From assembly GCF_011046735.1 (NCBI RefSeq), contig NZ_CP049258.1:5102001-5166000 (forward strand): DNA of 64,000 nucleotides. Reading direction: 5' to 3'. The notes beneath the pieces were generated by a model that worked only from the letters and a program-made list of their open reading frames with translations, made no database searches and was not told where the DNA came from. Shown here one piece after another: positions 44,632 to 53,552 of the stretch; the stretch's first letter is position 1, and the number at the start of each line of letters is the position of its first letter. Position numbers and translations under genes: made by a program. This DNA comes from Nordella sp. HKS 07 (lineage in GTDB: Bacteria; Pseudomonadota; Alphaproteobacteria; Rhizobiales; Aestuariivirgaceae).

Positions 44632-45549
44632 CTAGACCGCCAGGCGGGCCGGTATCGGCCGCTCGGGCATGGCGGCAAGAGCGTCCGCTGCGCAGGTGGC
44701 CAGCAGCTGGAACAGGCCGGCCTGCAGGTTCTCCATGTCCTCCGCAAGGTCCGGGCTGATTGTTACCGTCTCCGCCTTGTCGCCCCCGCGGGTGAGGAGG
44801 CCCGCTGTTTCGGCATCGCGCAGGAGCCGCAGCACATGGGTGCGCGAGACCTGGAACTGCTTGGCCAGCGCCGAGATCGAGATCGGCACCGGTTTCATCG
44901 GCACGGGGCGGTCATCCGCTTCCCCGGCGAGCATCAGGCTGTAGAGAATCAGCATGCCGACATCGCGCTCGGCGAAGAGACGTATTCCAGGTGCGCGATC
45001 GAGGAGGCGGCTGCCGGACACGAACCAGGTGCCCAGATTGTGGAACATCACCGTCTCGAAATCCGGATCACCGAGGGCGGCGATCGCCGGTTCTATGTCC
45101 GGCCTGATCAGTCGGATCGCTTCGAATTGCCGTTCCAGACGGGCCCGTGCGATTTCCATCAGTTTCTCGCTCGGCCGCAATTGCGTGACCCGACGGTCGC
45201 TTGGATGGGCAATGGCTTCGATATGGCCGGTCAGGCGCAGGAAGGCGAGGATCGCGCTGGCGCGGCCGGCGCTGCACAGACGGTTACTCGTGCAGAAGTT
45301 GCGAAACCGGCTGGATGTGAGGCCTGATTGTGTATCGTCGGCGCGCTGATCAAGAGAGAGATAGATCACCGAATGGCCGATGAGCGCCAGTGTCCGGTCG
45401 CTCAAGATCCAGCTCATTACACGGTTGCGGCGATGGAGCGCGATCAGGCTCTGTGCCGAAACCCGCATCGCCTCGGCAAAACTCGGATGGGCGCGCAGCG
45501 CCGTCAAAGCTTGCGAAGTGAGAATGAACTGTCCGGAGGCAATAGGCAT
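44632..45549 (-). CDS. Winged-helix DNA-binding protein of unknown family
   Basis: 305 residues from ATG 45549 (open to 45627). The C-terminal part has PISISALAKQFQVSRTHVLRLLRDAETAGLL, a clear winged helix-turn-helix, with wing RGGDKAETVTIS. About residues 90-165 look like a second helical DNA-binding region (RFRNFCTSNRLCSAGRASAILAFLRLTGHIE). The rest is helical, without a known sensor. It is convergent with the metal ATPase and may or may not regulate it. Confidence 0.7.
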   Translation of the reverse strand: MPIASGQFILTSQALTALRAHPSFAEAMRVSAQSLIALHRRNRVMSWILSDRTLALIGHSVIYLSLDQRADDTQSGLTSSRFRNFCTSNRLCSAGRASAILAFLRLTGHIEAIAHPSDRRVTQLRPSEKLMEIARARLERQFEAIRLIRPDIEPAIAALGDPDFETVMFHNLGTWFVSGSRLLDRAPGIRLFAERDVGMLILYSLMLAGEADDRPVPMKPVPISISALAKQFQVSRTHVLRLLRDAETAGLLTRGGDKAETVTISPDLAEDMENLQAGLFQLLATCAADALAAMPERPIPARLAV

Positions 45550-45726
45550 GATGGCAAGGAGTCTAGCTGCAATTCCTGTCAATATAGTATACTTATCCGT
45601 TCGTCGGGCGGCGTGCCACAGCTGCAACGTAAGGATGAGAGTCTGAGGGCTGAATGGGGCGGGTACACGATCTGACTGGCAGCGACGCCCTGGCGGGATC
45701 GGCTGCGGCGGCCTGAGCTCAGCGCG

Positions 45727-46509
45727 TCACCGGCGCGCTTGCGATCGATTTCTGACGACCGGATATATGGAAGGTGTGCGCCCGGTGAGGCGACGGCTTT
45801 CACGCACCAGATGCGCCTGGTCGGCATAGCCGGCGTCCAGGGCGATGAGGGTCGTCGAAGTCGCCGGTGACGCGCGCCGCAGACGCAGGAAGCGCTGATA
45901 ACGCAGGATACGGTCGAGGGTCTTCGGGCCGTAGCCGAAATTCTCCTCGAAGCGGCGTCTGAGGCTGCGCTCGCTCAGATGCAACGCGCGTCCGAGCCAG
46001 GCAACGAGCGCGGCGCCAGGTGGTGGACCTTGCGCGATCAAGGCGAACGCCGCGCGCATGACCGCATCGCCGCGCTCTTGCTCGGGGCGAAATTGGATGA
46101 GCACACGCTCGATATCCTCCACCCCGCCGATATGCTCGGCGAGGCGTCGCGCTTTGGCGCCCCATAGCTCCTCGAGGCCGATGCGCCGGCTCGTGATCTC
46201 GCAGACGGGCAGTCCCAGCCAGCCATGCGCTGCGCCGGGATGGAAGCGGAAGCCGACGACGTCCGTTCCAGCCGGGATGATTTCGGTCAGCGGCTCCTTG
46301 TCGGGACCGGCGATGCGCAAGGCGCCGCCGATCCACTGCAGATCGATGGTGCCGTCGGGTGTCACGACAATGGGCGGCGTGCCGGTTTTGGGCATGCGGT
46401 GCGTCCAGACACACGCGAACACATCGCTGAGAGCCGGCGCGACCGACCGCTCGTGGAACTCGCCCACTGCAGCGGCGGGCGCCGGGTCTCCTGGTTTGGG
46501 CAGGGTCAT
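45727..46509 (-). CDS. AraC family regulator
   Basis: 260 residues. The C-terminal AraC HTH (about 165-250) has LHLSERSLRRRFEENFGYGPKTLDRILRYQRFLRLRR and ALDAGYADQAHLVRESRRLTGRTPS. The N-terminal half resembles the DUF6597-like sensor (TPDGTIDLQWIGG...AGTDVVGFRFHPGAAHGWLGLP). It is divergent from the VOC gene (86 bp between starts), its probable target. Confidence 0.9.
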   Translation of the reverse strand: MTLPKPGDPAPAAAVGEFHERSVAPALSDVFACVWTHRMPKTGTPPIVVTPDGTIDLQWIGGALRIAGPDKEPLTEIIPAGTDVVGFRFHPGAAHGWLGLPVCEITSRRIGLEELWGAKARRLAEHIGGVEDIERVLIQFRPEQERGDAVMRAAFALIAQGPPPGAALVAWLGRALHLSERSLRRRFEENFGYGPKTLDRILRYQRFLRLRRASPATSTTLIALDAGYADQAHLVRESRRLTGRTPSIYPVVRNRSQARR

Positions 46510-46595
46510 GGGCGCAGTGTAGCATTGGCCGGAATGTTCAAGAAATGTCCGGTGCTGCTCGGCCAGAATGGCGCGGCATCAGAGGAAATCGCATC

Positions 46596-47018
46596 ATGAA
46601 ACCCAGAATCAGCGTCCTATCGCTCGGGGTCGACAATCTCGAAACCGCGCTGCGCTTCTACAGAGACGGTCTCGGACTGCCGACTGAGGGCGTCATCGGG
46701 CAGGAATTCGAACATGGCGAAGTGGCCTTCTTCGATCTCGCGCATGGCTTCAAGCTCGCGCTTTTCGCCCGCCGCGACATCGCGCATGACGCAGGCATCA
46801 AGGAGACGCCGCGCAGTCCGACCGAATTCACCATTGGGCACAATGTGGCGAGCGAGAGCGAGGTCGATCAAGTGATGCGTCGGGCGATCGCTTCAGGCGC
46901 GCGCCTCGTCAAGCCGGCGCAGAAGACCTTCTGGGGCGGCTATGCCGGCTATTTCCAGGACCCCGACGATCATCTCTGGGAAATCGTCTACAATCCGGCA
47001 CTCCTGCCGGAAGAGTGA
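46596..47018 (+). CDS. VOC family (glyoxalase/dioxygenase-like) protein
   Basis: 140 residues. Two beta-alpha-beta-beta-beta modules: ISVLSLGVDNLETALRFYRDGLGLP and AKLVKPAQKTFWGGYAGYFQDPDDHLWEI (here RLVKPAQK). DPDDHLWE is the end-motif of the vicinal oxygen chelate superfamily. AGAGGAAA precedes the ATG. It is probably a detoxification or resistance protein; the substrate is unknown. Confidence 0.9.
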   Translation: MKPRISVLSLGVDNLETALRFYRDGLGLPTEGVIGQEFEHGEVAFFDLAHGFKLALFARRDIAHDAGIKETPRSPTEFTIGHNVASESEVDQVMRRAIASGARLVKPAQKTFWGGYAGYFQDPDDHLWEIVYNPALLPEE

Positions 47019-47323
47019 ACAGAGGAGACTGCAAGGCCCAGAGCCTGCCAGCCGGGAAGCCCGCTTTCGAAATGCCGGGCCTTGTAGCCTTTGGCACGCA
47101 AGGCCCGGACCGCTTCAGCGGAAAGAGCGCAATGGGGGCCGCGGCAATAGGCGATGATTTCCTGGTCATCGGGCAGTTCGATGAGCCGGCGTTCGAGCTC
47201 CGCGACAGGGATGTTGAGCGCGCCCGGCACATGACCCACGGCGTATTCCGCTTCCGGGCGCACGTCGAGCAAGGTTATGCTCGGGGTTCGACTTCCTTCG
47301 CTCGAGCCACTCTGACTTGACAA
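46988..47323 (-). CDS. Rhodanese-domain ORF, probably the 3' remnant of an ArsR-rhodanese gene
   Basis: 111 residues. ITLLDVRPEAEYAVGHVPGA, ELPDDQEIIAYCRGPHCALSAEAVRALRAKG and LPGWQALGL form a complete rhodanese. YCRGPHC is the variant active-site loop found in proteins that fuse an ArsR winged helix to a rhodanese. Here the ArsR half is missing: upstream of ITLLDV the frame holds only SSQSGSSEGSRTPS, and an integrase starts 115 bases beyond. The 3' end overlaps the VOC gene by 31 bases. It is best read as a gene cut by the insertion; a free-standing rhodanese is the alternative. Confidence 0.7.
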   Translation of the reverse strand: MSSQSGSSEGSRTPSITLLDVRPEAEYAVGHVPGALNIPVAELERRLIELPDDQEIIAYCRGPHCALSAEAVRALRAKGYKARHFESGLPGWQALGLAVSSVHSSGRSAGL

Positions 47324-47437
47324 ACGTGCCTAGTTACGTGGTTATATCGTGTACCGAGGTGGGCTGAGGTGGCTGGAGAGGTAGATCATCCTGCTGTCCA
47401 GGTGTAGTCCGGGGTGAATGGGAGGGTTACGATCCAC

Positions 47438-48688
47438 ATGGCGGCAAGGCCGTTGACGAGGGCGACAGTCGCGGCGTTCGTGAAGGGCGGCGTGCCTGCG
47501 GCCAAGGCGCAGCTGGTCCTGTGGGACGCCAGGCCGATCGGCTTCGGCCTCAAGCTGCGCGCCAGCGGCAGCGCCAGCTGGGTCTATGTGTTCAGGCCGA
47601 AAGGCGTCACCGGTGCTCCCCCGCGGACCATCACGATCGGCTCGTACCCGTCGCTCGCTCTCGATGATGCGCGTCGTGAGGCGCTTCGTCATGTTGCGAC
47701 GGTTGCCGCCGGCGGCGATCCTGCCGCCGATCTGCGGGCGGCGCGCGCCAAGGTCAAATCACGGATCGCCAACGCCCTTGACGCCTACGCGGGCGATCTT
47801 GACCGGCGCGGCGTCGTCGGCCGGACCGGCGTCATGTCCGCCCTCCGGCGCGGTCTGGCGCCGATGCTCGATGCGGATCTCAGGGCTCTCGACCAGCCCA
47901 TTCTGATCGCGCGGATCACGGCGATCGCCACTCAGCCCCAGCGCCGCAAGGACGGCACGCTCTACACGACGCCGGGCAGTGCCCGGGAATTTCGCAAGAA
48001 TTGCCACGCCTTCCTGGCCTGGTGCACGGCAACGGGCCTGGTGAAGTATAACCCTCTCGCCGGTTATCGTATCGTCCGGCGTACCCGCGCCGAGCTGCTG
48101 TCCGGCGCCGGCCTGCGTGAGGGCAAGGCCCTCGACGACGCCGAGATCGCCAAGGTCTGGGGCGCCGCCGCCGGCCTCGGCGCCTTCGGCGCCCTGGTCC
48201 GGCTCGGCCTGCTCACCGGTTTGCGGCGCGCCGAGATGGCGACGCTCGAGTGGTCGGATATCGGCGCCGACATGATCACCATTCCGGCCGCGCGCTCGAA
48301 GATGGGCCGCGCCCATCACGTGCCGCTCACCGGTTTGATGCGGGAAATCCTCAGCAACCAGCCGCGCCGTCACGGCGCCGGGCTGGTGTTTCCGAGCCGG
48401 GTCAGCGGCGGCGTTTTGCATGGTTGGTCGAGATTGGTGTCGAGATTGGTCCGTGAATCGGGCGTGGCGATGCGGCTACACGATACGCGGCGCACGCTTC
48501 GGACCCTGATGTCGCGGCTTGGCGTCGACGAGGCGGTCGCCGAACTGTGCATCGGCCATGTGCGTAAGGGCTTGGTCGGCGTCTACAACCGCGATCTCAT
48601 GTGGCCGGCCAGGGTGGCGGCCTTCGTCCGCGTCTCGGCGCATGTCGAGGGCCTGCTTGGTCTCGACGTCGCTCCGCCAGCTCCGTGA
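47438..48688 (+). CDS. Tyrosine recombinase/integrase with DUF4102-type N-terminus
   Basis: 416 residues from ATG 47438 (GTG 47414 is also open). The N-terminal arm-binding domain has DARPIGFGLKLRASGSASWVYVFRPKG and TIGSYPSLALDDARREA. The catalytic domain shows Arg I (TGLRRAEMATLEW), H-x-x-R (LHDTRRTLRTLM), the late His (CIGHVRKG) and the nucleophile Tyr (VGVYNRDLM). It is intact and likely active. It sits at the left end of the element-like region, next to the truncated rhodanese gene, which fits an integrase adjoining its att site. Confidence 0.93.
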   Translation: MAARPLTRATVAAFVKGGVPAAKAQLVLWDARPIGFGLKLRASGSASWVYVFRPKGVTGAPPRTITIGSYPSLALDDARREALRHVATVAAGGDPAADLRAARAKVKSRIANALDAYAGDLDRRGVVGRTGVMSALRRGLAPMLDADLRALDQPILIARITAIATQPQRRKDGTLYTTPGSAREFRKNCHAFLAWCTATGLVKYNPLAGYRIVRRTRAELLSGAGLREGKALDDAEIAKVWGAAAGLGAFGALVRLGLLTGLRRAEMATLEWSDIGADMITIPAARSKMGRAHHVPLTGLMREILSNQPRRHGAGLVFPSRVSGGVLHGWSRLVSRLVRESGVAMRLHDTRRTLRTLMSRLGVDEAVAELCIGHVRKGLVGVYNRDLMWPARVAAFVRVSAHVEGLLGLDVAPPAP

Positions 48689-49467
48689 AGGCCTGTGCGG
48701 AGAGACGGGAGGGCTTTTCGCAGTGGCGGGGCTTCCCAAGGAGTGGCGCTGCCGATCGGGTACCAGGTGCCGCCTTGAAGGCCCGCGTCGCGGCTCTGGC
48801 GGCGGCGCGGCGGTGTGCTGTATCGGCGCGACGGCTCCCGCCTCGAGGTCATCCAGGTCATCGAGGTCATCCAGGTCATCGAGGTCAAGGAGCCAGCCCA
48901 AGTTTGTGAGATTCCAGGCGACGGCATAGTGCTCAACCCTCGGCTGGTCCCCTAGGTCTATCCCACCCCGAAGGACCACGCCTTCGCCTGGAACCGCCTA
49001 TCGCGCCGATCGCATCTCCGGTGGGTTGGCGCTGAGCACCCCGGCGGGTGCATTTTCTTAGCTTTCGCGCTCCCCGGTCCAAACCGTCTCGGCGCGAGGG
49101 CGCTGGGCTGCCGAGAGGCGCCCGGAGTTGCTCCCGCCGGGCGATATTCTGAGAGTGGATCGGTCAGGCCCGGCTCAGCCAAAGCCCCCGAGTACGGCGC
49201 TCGCAGCCCGCGCCGCTCCAGTTTCCCGGCGGAGACCTCTCTGCCGGGCAAGCCTGCGGGGCTGGTCTGTTGGCTTCACGGTGCACGGTCCGGCCCCCAG
49301 GTCTTCTTCTCGCCCTTGTGAGGGTGGCGGTCGGGCTTTCGGCGGCGGAAGCGGCCGGCCTCCCAGGCCGGTGGGAGGCGATCGTCATGGCCAGGTTGCT
49401 GCTGTGGAGCACCTTGATCGCGTGGCTGGGCGGCCTGGTCCTGGCGGTGGCGGGTGGGGGGGACCCC
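48689..49467. other. Low-coding region of the island, no convincing gene
   Basis: About 780 bases of GC-rich DNA. Open frames here are Arg/Pro/Ala-rich and overlap on several frames of both strands, so none is supported. The only clear structure is a 9-bp tandem repeat at 48844-48891. Confidence 0.5.
48844..48891. repeat. 9-bp tandem repeat GGTCATC(C/G)A, five copies
   Basis: GGTCATCCA and GGTCATCGA alternate, giving an 18-base higher-order unit, and the last copy degrades to GGTCAAGGA. On the minus strand it would encode LDDLDD, but the surrounding frame is not convincing. Confidence 0.75.
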
Positions 49468-49824
49468 TTACTCGGATACCCCGGAGCCCTGTTTTGCCGC
49501 TGGCGAGAAGACATCGCTTGCGGAAGGCATCTTCTGGTAGCGGACAAGCCTAAATTCTTTCCGGTTTTCCCTGATCGTCCAGTTTGCCATCCCCGCTATG
49601 TCGCCGCGCATTCGGGGATAGGGCCGTTCGCTGTCCCACATTTCCAGGGTGCCGGTAATGCCGCGCTCCAGCAGGACACGGCTGGCGTCATACATCGGCT
49701 GGATTGTAGCCGCGACAATCTCTTCGCCATCGGGGGCAGCGAGATACACGGCATACAGCGGCCCTTGGCGGCCTATCCTTTTAAACTCAATAAAAATCTT
49801 AGCGTCGATTTGGGGTTCAGCCAT
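49468..49824 (-). CDS. Hypothetical protein of the island
   Basis: 118 residues starting MAEPQIDAKIFIEFKRI. It has plausible strand-rich composition (LYAVYLAAPDGEEIVAATIQPMYDASRVLL; WTIRENRKEFRLVRY). The frame extends upstream to 50085, but that part overlaps the neighbouring gene in an Arg/Pro-rich shadow. It overlaps the following-strand partner (49817-50512) by eight bases and is probably co-transcribed with it. The family is not recognised. Confidence 0.6.
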   Translation of the reverse strand: MAEPQIDAKIFIEFKRIGRQGPLYAVYLAAPDGEEIVAATIQPMYDASRVLLERGITGTLEMWDSERPYPRMRGDIAGMANWTIRENRKEFRLVRYQKMPSASDVFSPAAKQGSGVSE

Positions 49825-50512
49825 GCTCGGGCTCCTGATCGCTGGCGGTCGGAGTGGATGAGGCTGCCGGTGCGCTGGCGAGCTGGCGCGCTGGCGCGCT
49901 GGCGCTCTGGCCGGTGCCGGTTTGGCAGGGTGGGGCCAAATCCGTGCCCGGCGCGGCCGCGCCGCCCGTTTGAAAGCGCTGACGGCAGGGCTCAGCGGGG
50001 GAAACAGCCTTTTGGAAGCGATTGACGCCGCGCTGCGGATTATGCGGGTTGTGACCCATACGGAACGGCCAGGCGGGGCAGTCATAGACTGCGCAGCGGC
50101 GAACTTCCCAGGCGTTGAGGTTGTTTTCGCCGGTGCACGCCAGGCAAATCGTCTCGCGGATTGCCGTCAGCCGTTTTGGCAGGTCTTCCGGCTGCAGTCC
50201 CAGGAAGCTGTCGCCGCGCGCCTCCCCGGTCGCGACCCCATGGGCGACGCGCAATCTGAAAATGACGGCGCTGGTGCGGGCGCTGGGATGGCCGCTGGCC
50301 GTTAAAACGTCGAGCGGCAGGGTCATCGGGTCTTTGCCGATGAGCTTGCACTTGGCGTCGCGCTCGCACAGCCAGGCGCGCCATTCATGGTTCTCGGGCT
50401 GATAGCCGGCGTGGCGTTCTTCGCGCACGATCATGCGGCCGCGACAGGCGACAGGTTCAACGGTTTTCGGCGGCTCTTGTGTCGGGGCGGGCGCAGGAAT
50501 TACCTTGGACAT
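49817..50512 (-). CDS. Hypothetical Cys-containing protein of the island
   Basis: 231 residues. Cys pairs occur at CRGR...CERDAKC and ICLACTGENN...RRCAVYDCPAWPFRMGHNPHN; the latter arrangement (C-x2-C and C-x4-C) suggests a zinc ribbon. The C-terminus is a low-complexity Ala/Pro/Ser tail with QSASAPARQLASAP repeats. Phage or element proteins often have such Zn modules, but the family is not recognised. It is upstream of and overlapping the 118-residue gene. Confidence 0.6.
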   Translation of the reverse strand: MSKVIPAPAPTQEPPKTVEPVACRGRMIVREERHAGYQPENHEWRAWLCERDAKCKLIGKDPMTLPLDVLTASGHPSARTSAVIFRLRVAHGVATGEARGDSFLGLQPEDLPKRLTAIRETICLACTGENNLNAWEVRRCAVYDCPAWPFRMGHNPHNPQRGVNRFQKAVSPAEPCRQRFQTGGAAAPGTDLAPPCQTGTGQSASAPARQLASAPAASSTPTASDQEPEHG

Positions 50513-50787
50513 GGATTTCTGACCGTCTGATCCGGTTGGATTTCAAGAGCGCGCCCGATCGTTTCACCACGATCGGCGCGTTCGTCGTTTATGTCACATT
50601 TTGGTTGAGGAATCTGCAGCTAAGTTATTGATTTTAATAATGTTCATAGTTACAATTCAGACGCTTCGGTGCGCGGGATTTCCGGGTTTTTCGGCGCCAA
50701 TTTCAGGCGCGGCGCAGCACCTTGGCCACGCCGGCATGGGGGGCTGGAATCCCTCGGCTAAGCCGATTGGCGATGATTTTGTGTCGC

Positions 50788-51435
50788 TTAGCTCTTCAGC
50801 CTGTTCTGCACGCGGATTACCGTCGCCGCGTGCCAAGCGCCACCTTTTGCGGTCGGGATGCCGCGGGCGTTGAGTTCGGCGGCGATATGGCGGGCTGACA
50901 GGCCCTCGAGTTCGGTCAGGACGGATCGGAGCCCTTTGGCGCGATCGTCGGCAGCCTTCATCGCCGCGACAGTCCCGGGGCGCAGGCCGCCGAGCTTCTT
51001 GCCTCCAGCCTTCAGCGCGGCGAGCGCGTCCTTGGTGCGTTGCGCGATCAGCCGCCGTTCCTTCTCGGCCAACGCCGCATAGATGTGGAGCATGAACGGG
51101 TCGACGTCGGCACCGAGTTCGGTGACGATGAACGGCACCCGATGCACCATCAGCCCTGAGATGAAATGCACGTCGCGCGCCAGCCGATCGAGCTTCGCCA
51201 CGATGACGGGCGCCTTGTGCTTCTTGGCCAGCTTCATCGCGGCGGCCAGCTGCGGGCGCCGGTCGAGCGCATCGTGGCCGGCACCGGTTTCGATCTCGGT
51301 AAAGGTTTCGAGCAGCTGATACCCCTCGGCTTCGGCGAAGCGGATGATTGCCTCCTGCTGGGCTTCCAGCCCGATGCCAGGCCGGCCGCGCTTGTTGGGT
51401 TTGGAGAGACGGGCGTAGGCGATGGCGGTTTTCAC
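50788..51435 (-). CDS. Serine recombinase (resolvase/invertase family)
   Basis: 215 residues. The catalytic Ser is in [51 protein letters not shown] and [15 protein letters not shown] are the family blocks. The C-terminus (about 160-210) is a short recombinase helix-turn-helix with [15 protein letters not shown]. It lacks the long zinc-ribbon region of large recombinases, so it is a mid-size resolvase. It may resolve or invert within the island. Confidence 0.92.
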   Translation of the reverse strand: MKTAIAYARLSKPNKRGRPGIGLEAQQEAIIRFAEAEGYQLLETFTEIETGAGHDALDRRPQLAAAMKLAKKHKAPVIVAKLDRLARDVHFISGLMVHRVPFIVTELGADVDPFMLHIYAALAEKERRLIAQRTKDALAALKAGGKKLGGLRPGTVAAMKAADDRAKGLRSVLTELEGLSARHIAAELNARGIPTAKGGAWHAATVIRVQNRLKS

Positions 51436-52613
51436 GATTCGGGCCTCAATTTAGAGCATTGCTACGAGCGTAGTGTTGTTACACGGCTGGTGAAACAAGT
51501 CAACTGCGATGTTACAAATGGTTCGGTTTTGGCCGCCGAGCGGGGCGCGCGGGCAGGACTCGGTGCCCGGGGCAGTCGGGTCGCGCCGTTCTCGGCGCGT
51601 CAGGCCGAATCCGTGCGCCAGGCTGCCAGCGTCGCCAGGGTGGGCATAGGACCGACATCGCCGGCGCCGGGCTTTCGCGGGCGGATGCGCCGAAAGGTTC
51701 GTGATCTCGGTCAGGGGCAGGATGGTGCTCGAGAGGGGACTCGGGATGGGGCTCGAGACGGGGCTCGAGATGGGGGCCGCGAGCCGGCGACGTCGGGTAT
51801 TCACGCGAAGCACATCGGCGCGCCGTTGGTTTCACACGCTGGTGAAAACGGCGCAGCACTTCGTCTGGGCGCACCGGAAGGGCGCACGGGTCGCGGTTAT
51901 CCCGGGTGCTCGGTGCCTGGTGCGCGCGGCCGGTCGGCGTCGTCACCGTCACCGCTCAGATGAGTCAGCCGCGTCCGTCGCGCGGCCCGCGTCTCGTGTT
52001 CGGCGCCGGCCGTGGCGCGGCGCGTCCGCAACGCCGTGACGCTGTATAGGCTGGTTTTGCCCTGTATTTGCGGGGTGTTTGCGCCGTTTGTGACGCGGAG
52101 ATGCAACACTGTTGCACCGAATGGCGATGTCGATTGTCAAGCGTTCGCGTTGTTTTATCGTCTCTGCATCTGTCTTGTTGCAGTAGTGAATAGTGCACGA
52201 CGCTTGATGCTGTGGGCGACAGTCCACCCCCTGGGGGGTCACTTTTGCGGATATGAAAGGGGGGCATGCCTTGCTCCGCGTGCGTCCTCGTATCGGCATC
52301 GTGCCGGGGTTTGTGTGCCTCGTCGTCGATGTGGCGGTTGCATTTTAAAAACCGCATCCCACCCCTGGCCGCCCCTAAATTCCTAGGACAAAAATCCGCG
52401 CACCGTCGGTTCGGAAAATTGCATTTTTTAAGTGCCGCCACCTAAAAATTGCGGGTTTAAAGTACCGGCGCTGGCGAAAGGCGTGGGGTTCAGCTTCCCG
52501 GTCTGCTCGATGTTGCGTATTTGCGACAAAGGCGGCACCGCCGAAGGGGTTCGACGACTTGCCGCTGGATGAGCTATGGAAGCATAACGAGCGCTGTAAC
52601 GAGGCATCCGCGT
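51436..52613. other. Intergenic 1.2 kb, no gene; short 15-bp tandem repeat
   Basis: Frames here are Arg/Pro-rich and unsupported. GGGGCTCGAGA(C/T) recurs three times at 51727-51776. 52080-52450 has lower GC content and no convincing ORF on either strand; it may contain the promoter of the small genes from 52.6 kb. Confidence 0.4.
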
Positions 52614-52712
52614 ATGATATTCGGCATCGACTGGCGGCTTTTGCTGACTGTCTGGCTGCTCATCGCGGCCCTCAGCCCTGTGCTGAGTTTTATAGTGGGA
52701 GGACGATCATGA
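52614..52712 (+). CDS. Small membrane protein, 32 residues
   Basis: MIFGIDWRLLLTVWLLIAA begins a single transmembrane helix that ends SFIVGGRS. The stop TGA overlaps the next ATG (ATGA, 52709-52712), a coupled arrangement. It lies in a different frame from a possible upstream extension of that gene (TTG 52559), so both cannot be coding in full. Confidence 0.4.
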   Translation: MIFGIDWRLLLTVWLLIAALSPVLSFIVGGRS

Positions 52713-53140
52713 CCCCTTTCGACAAGGACGTGCAGGACCAGCTGGTGACTGAGACGAGGCCTGAGCTGCCGTTCGATGAGAACGTGGCCGTAGTCGATCC
52801 ACTTGAGCTTGCGCATAGGCAGTTGAAGGACGCCACCGAGCGCGAGAACCGGCTCAATGCCGAGATCGCTGCCTTGCGCCGCCTTGTCGGCGGCCACGAG
52901 GACAAGATGGCGCGTATGCGCCGGACGATCGCCGACTACCACGAACGCGAGCAGCAGATGGCCGGCACGATCAACCGCGACATCGGCCGCAGCCTCGTTG
53001 ACGTCGATCGGGTGCTGCAGCGCCAGCCGCGCGTCTATCCGACCGGTCTTGGCGGCGTCGGCCACTGCGACTGCACTATGGACCGCGCCTCGCTGATCCA
53101 GCGGGTGGTGCGAACGCTGCGCGGCGGACCCGGCGACTGA
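52709..53140 (+). CDS. Coiled-coil hypothetical protein
   Basis: 143 residues. GGGAGGA lies eight bases before ATG 52709. Residues about 30-75 (LAHRQLKDATERENRLNAEIAALRRLV...DKMARMRRTIADYHEREQQ) form a coiled coil; the C-terminus has CDC. An in-frame TTG at 52559 would add 50 residues beginning PLDELWKHNERC. The family is unknown; it is probably part of a phage or plasmid-like accessory set. Confidence 0.65.
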   Translation: MTPFDKDVQDQLVTETRPELPFDENVAVVDPLELAHRQLKDATERENRLNAEIAALRRLVGGHEDKMARMRRTIADYHEREQQMAGTINRDIGRSLVDVDRVLQRQPRVYPTGLGGVGHCDCTMDRASLIQRVVRTLRGGPGD

Positions 53141-53164
53141 TGCCGAAACGCGAAAGGTCCGCGC

Positions 53165-53404
53165 ATGGCCGATGACCCGGTTTCCCCCGAATACCTCGAG
53201 CGCCTGAACGAGCTGGCACGCTTCCTCGACAAGTCGCTCAACGGCGAGGTGCCTGGTAAGCAGCGTCAGATCGGCTTTGCGCTCCTGATATTCGAGTTCG
53301 ATAAACCGGCGCGGGTGAACTACATCTCCAACGCCGACCGGGCGACAATGCTGGAAGCGCTGGCCGAATTTCTGGCGCGCCAGCCCAGGCCGGACCCCGA
53401 ATGA
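53165..53404 (+). CDS. Small hypothetical protein
   Basis: 79 residues, starting MADDPVSPEYLERLNELARFLDKSLNG and containing QIGFALLIFEFDKPARVNYISNADRATMLEALAEFL. It has a normal amino-acid composition and begins 24 bases after the coiled-coil gene, so the two are probably one transcript. AAAGG precedes the ATG. This type of short protein is common in rhizobial accessory regions and is often annotated as hypothetical. Confidence 0.65.
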   Translation: MADDPVSPEYLERLNELARFLDKSLNGEVPGKQRQIGFALLIFEFDKPARVNYISNADRATMLEALAEFLARQPRPDPE

Positions 53405-53552
53405 GAAAGCGCTATCAGCCCGGCCAGCCCCCGCGCTAGCCAAGGCCGGGGTCGTGACTTGGCTTCTCTGGCGTCTGGCGCTGTGTGCCACGGCCTCTGG
53501 CAACCGGCATGGCCACCGGATCGGATAACGTTCGGCAGCCTGGGCCATCCAA

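Noticed and set aside
47270-47320. tRNA-like 3' end (GGGTTCGACTTCC...GAGCCAC) at the integrase side
   Set aside because: The T-arm stem does not pair and no acceptor stem is present, so a tRNA or tmRNA remnant cannot be supported; it is only a possible att segment.
48476-48979. Minus-strand ORF with LDDLDDLDD repeat
   Set aside because: Overlaps the integrase 3' end by more than 200 bases and is composed of shadow sequence outside the repeat.
49270-50025. 251-codon plus-strand ORF with a hydrophobic part
   Set aside because: Its second half is antisense to the 118-residue gene; a short membrane peptide at its start is possible but has no ribosome site.
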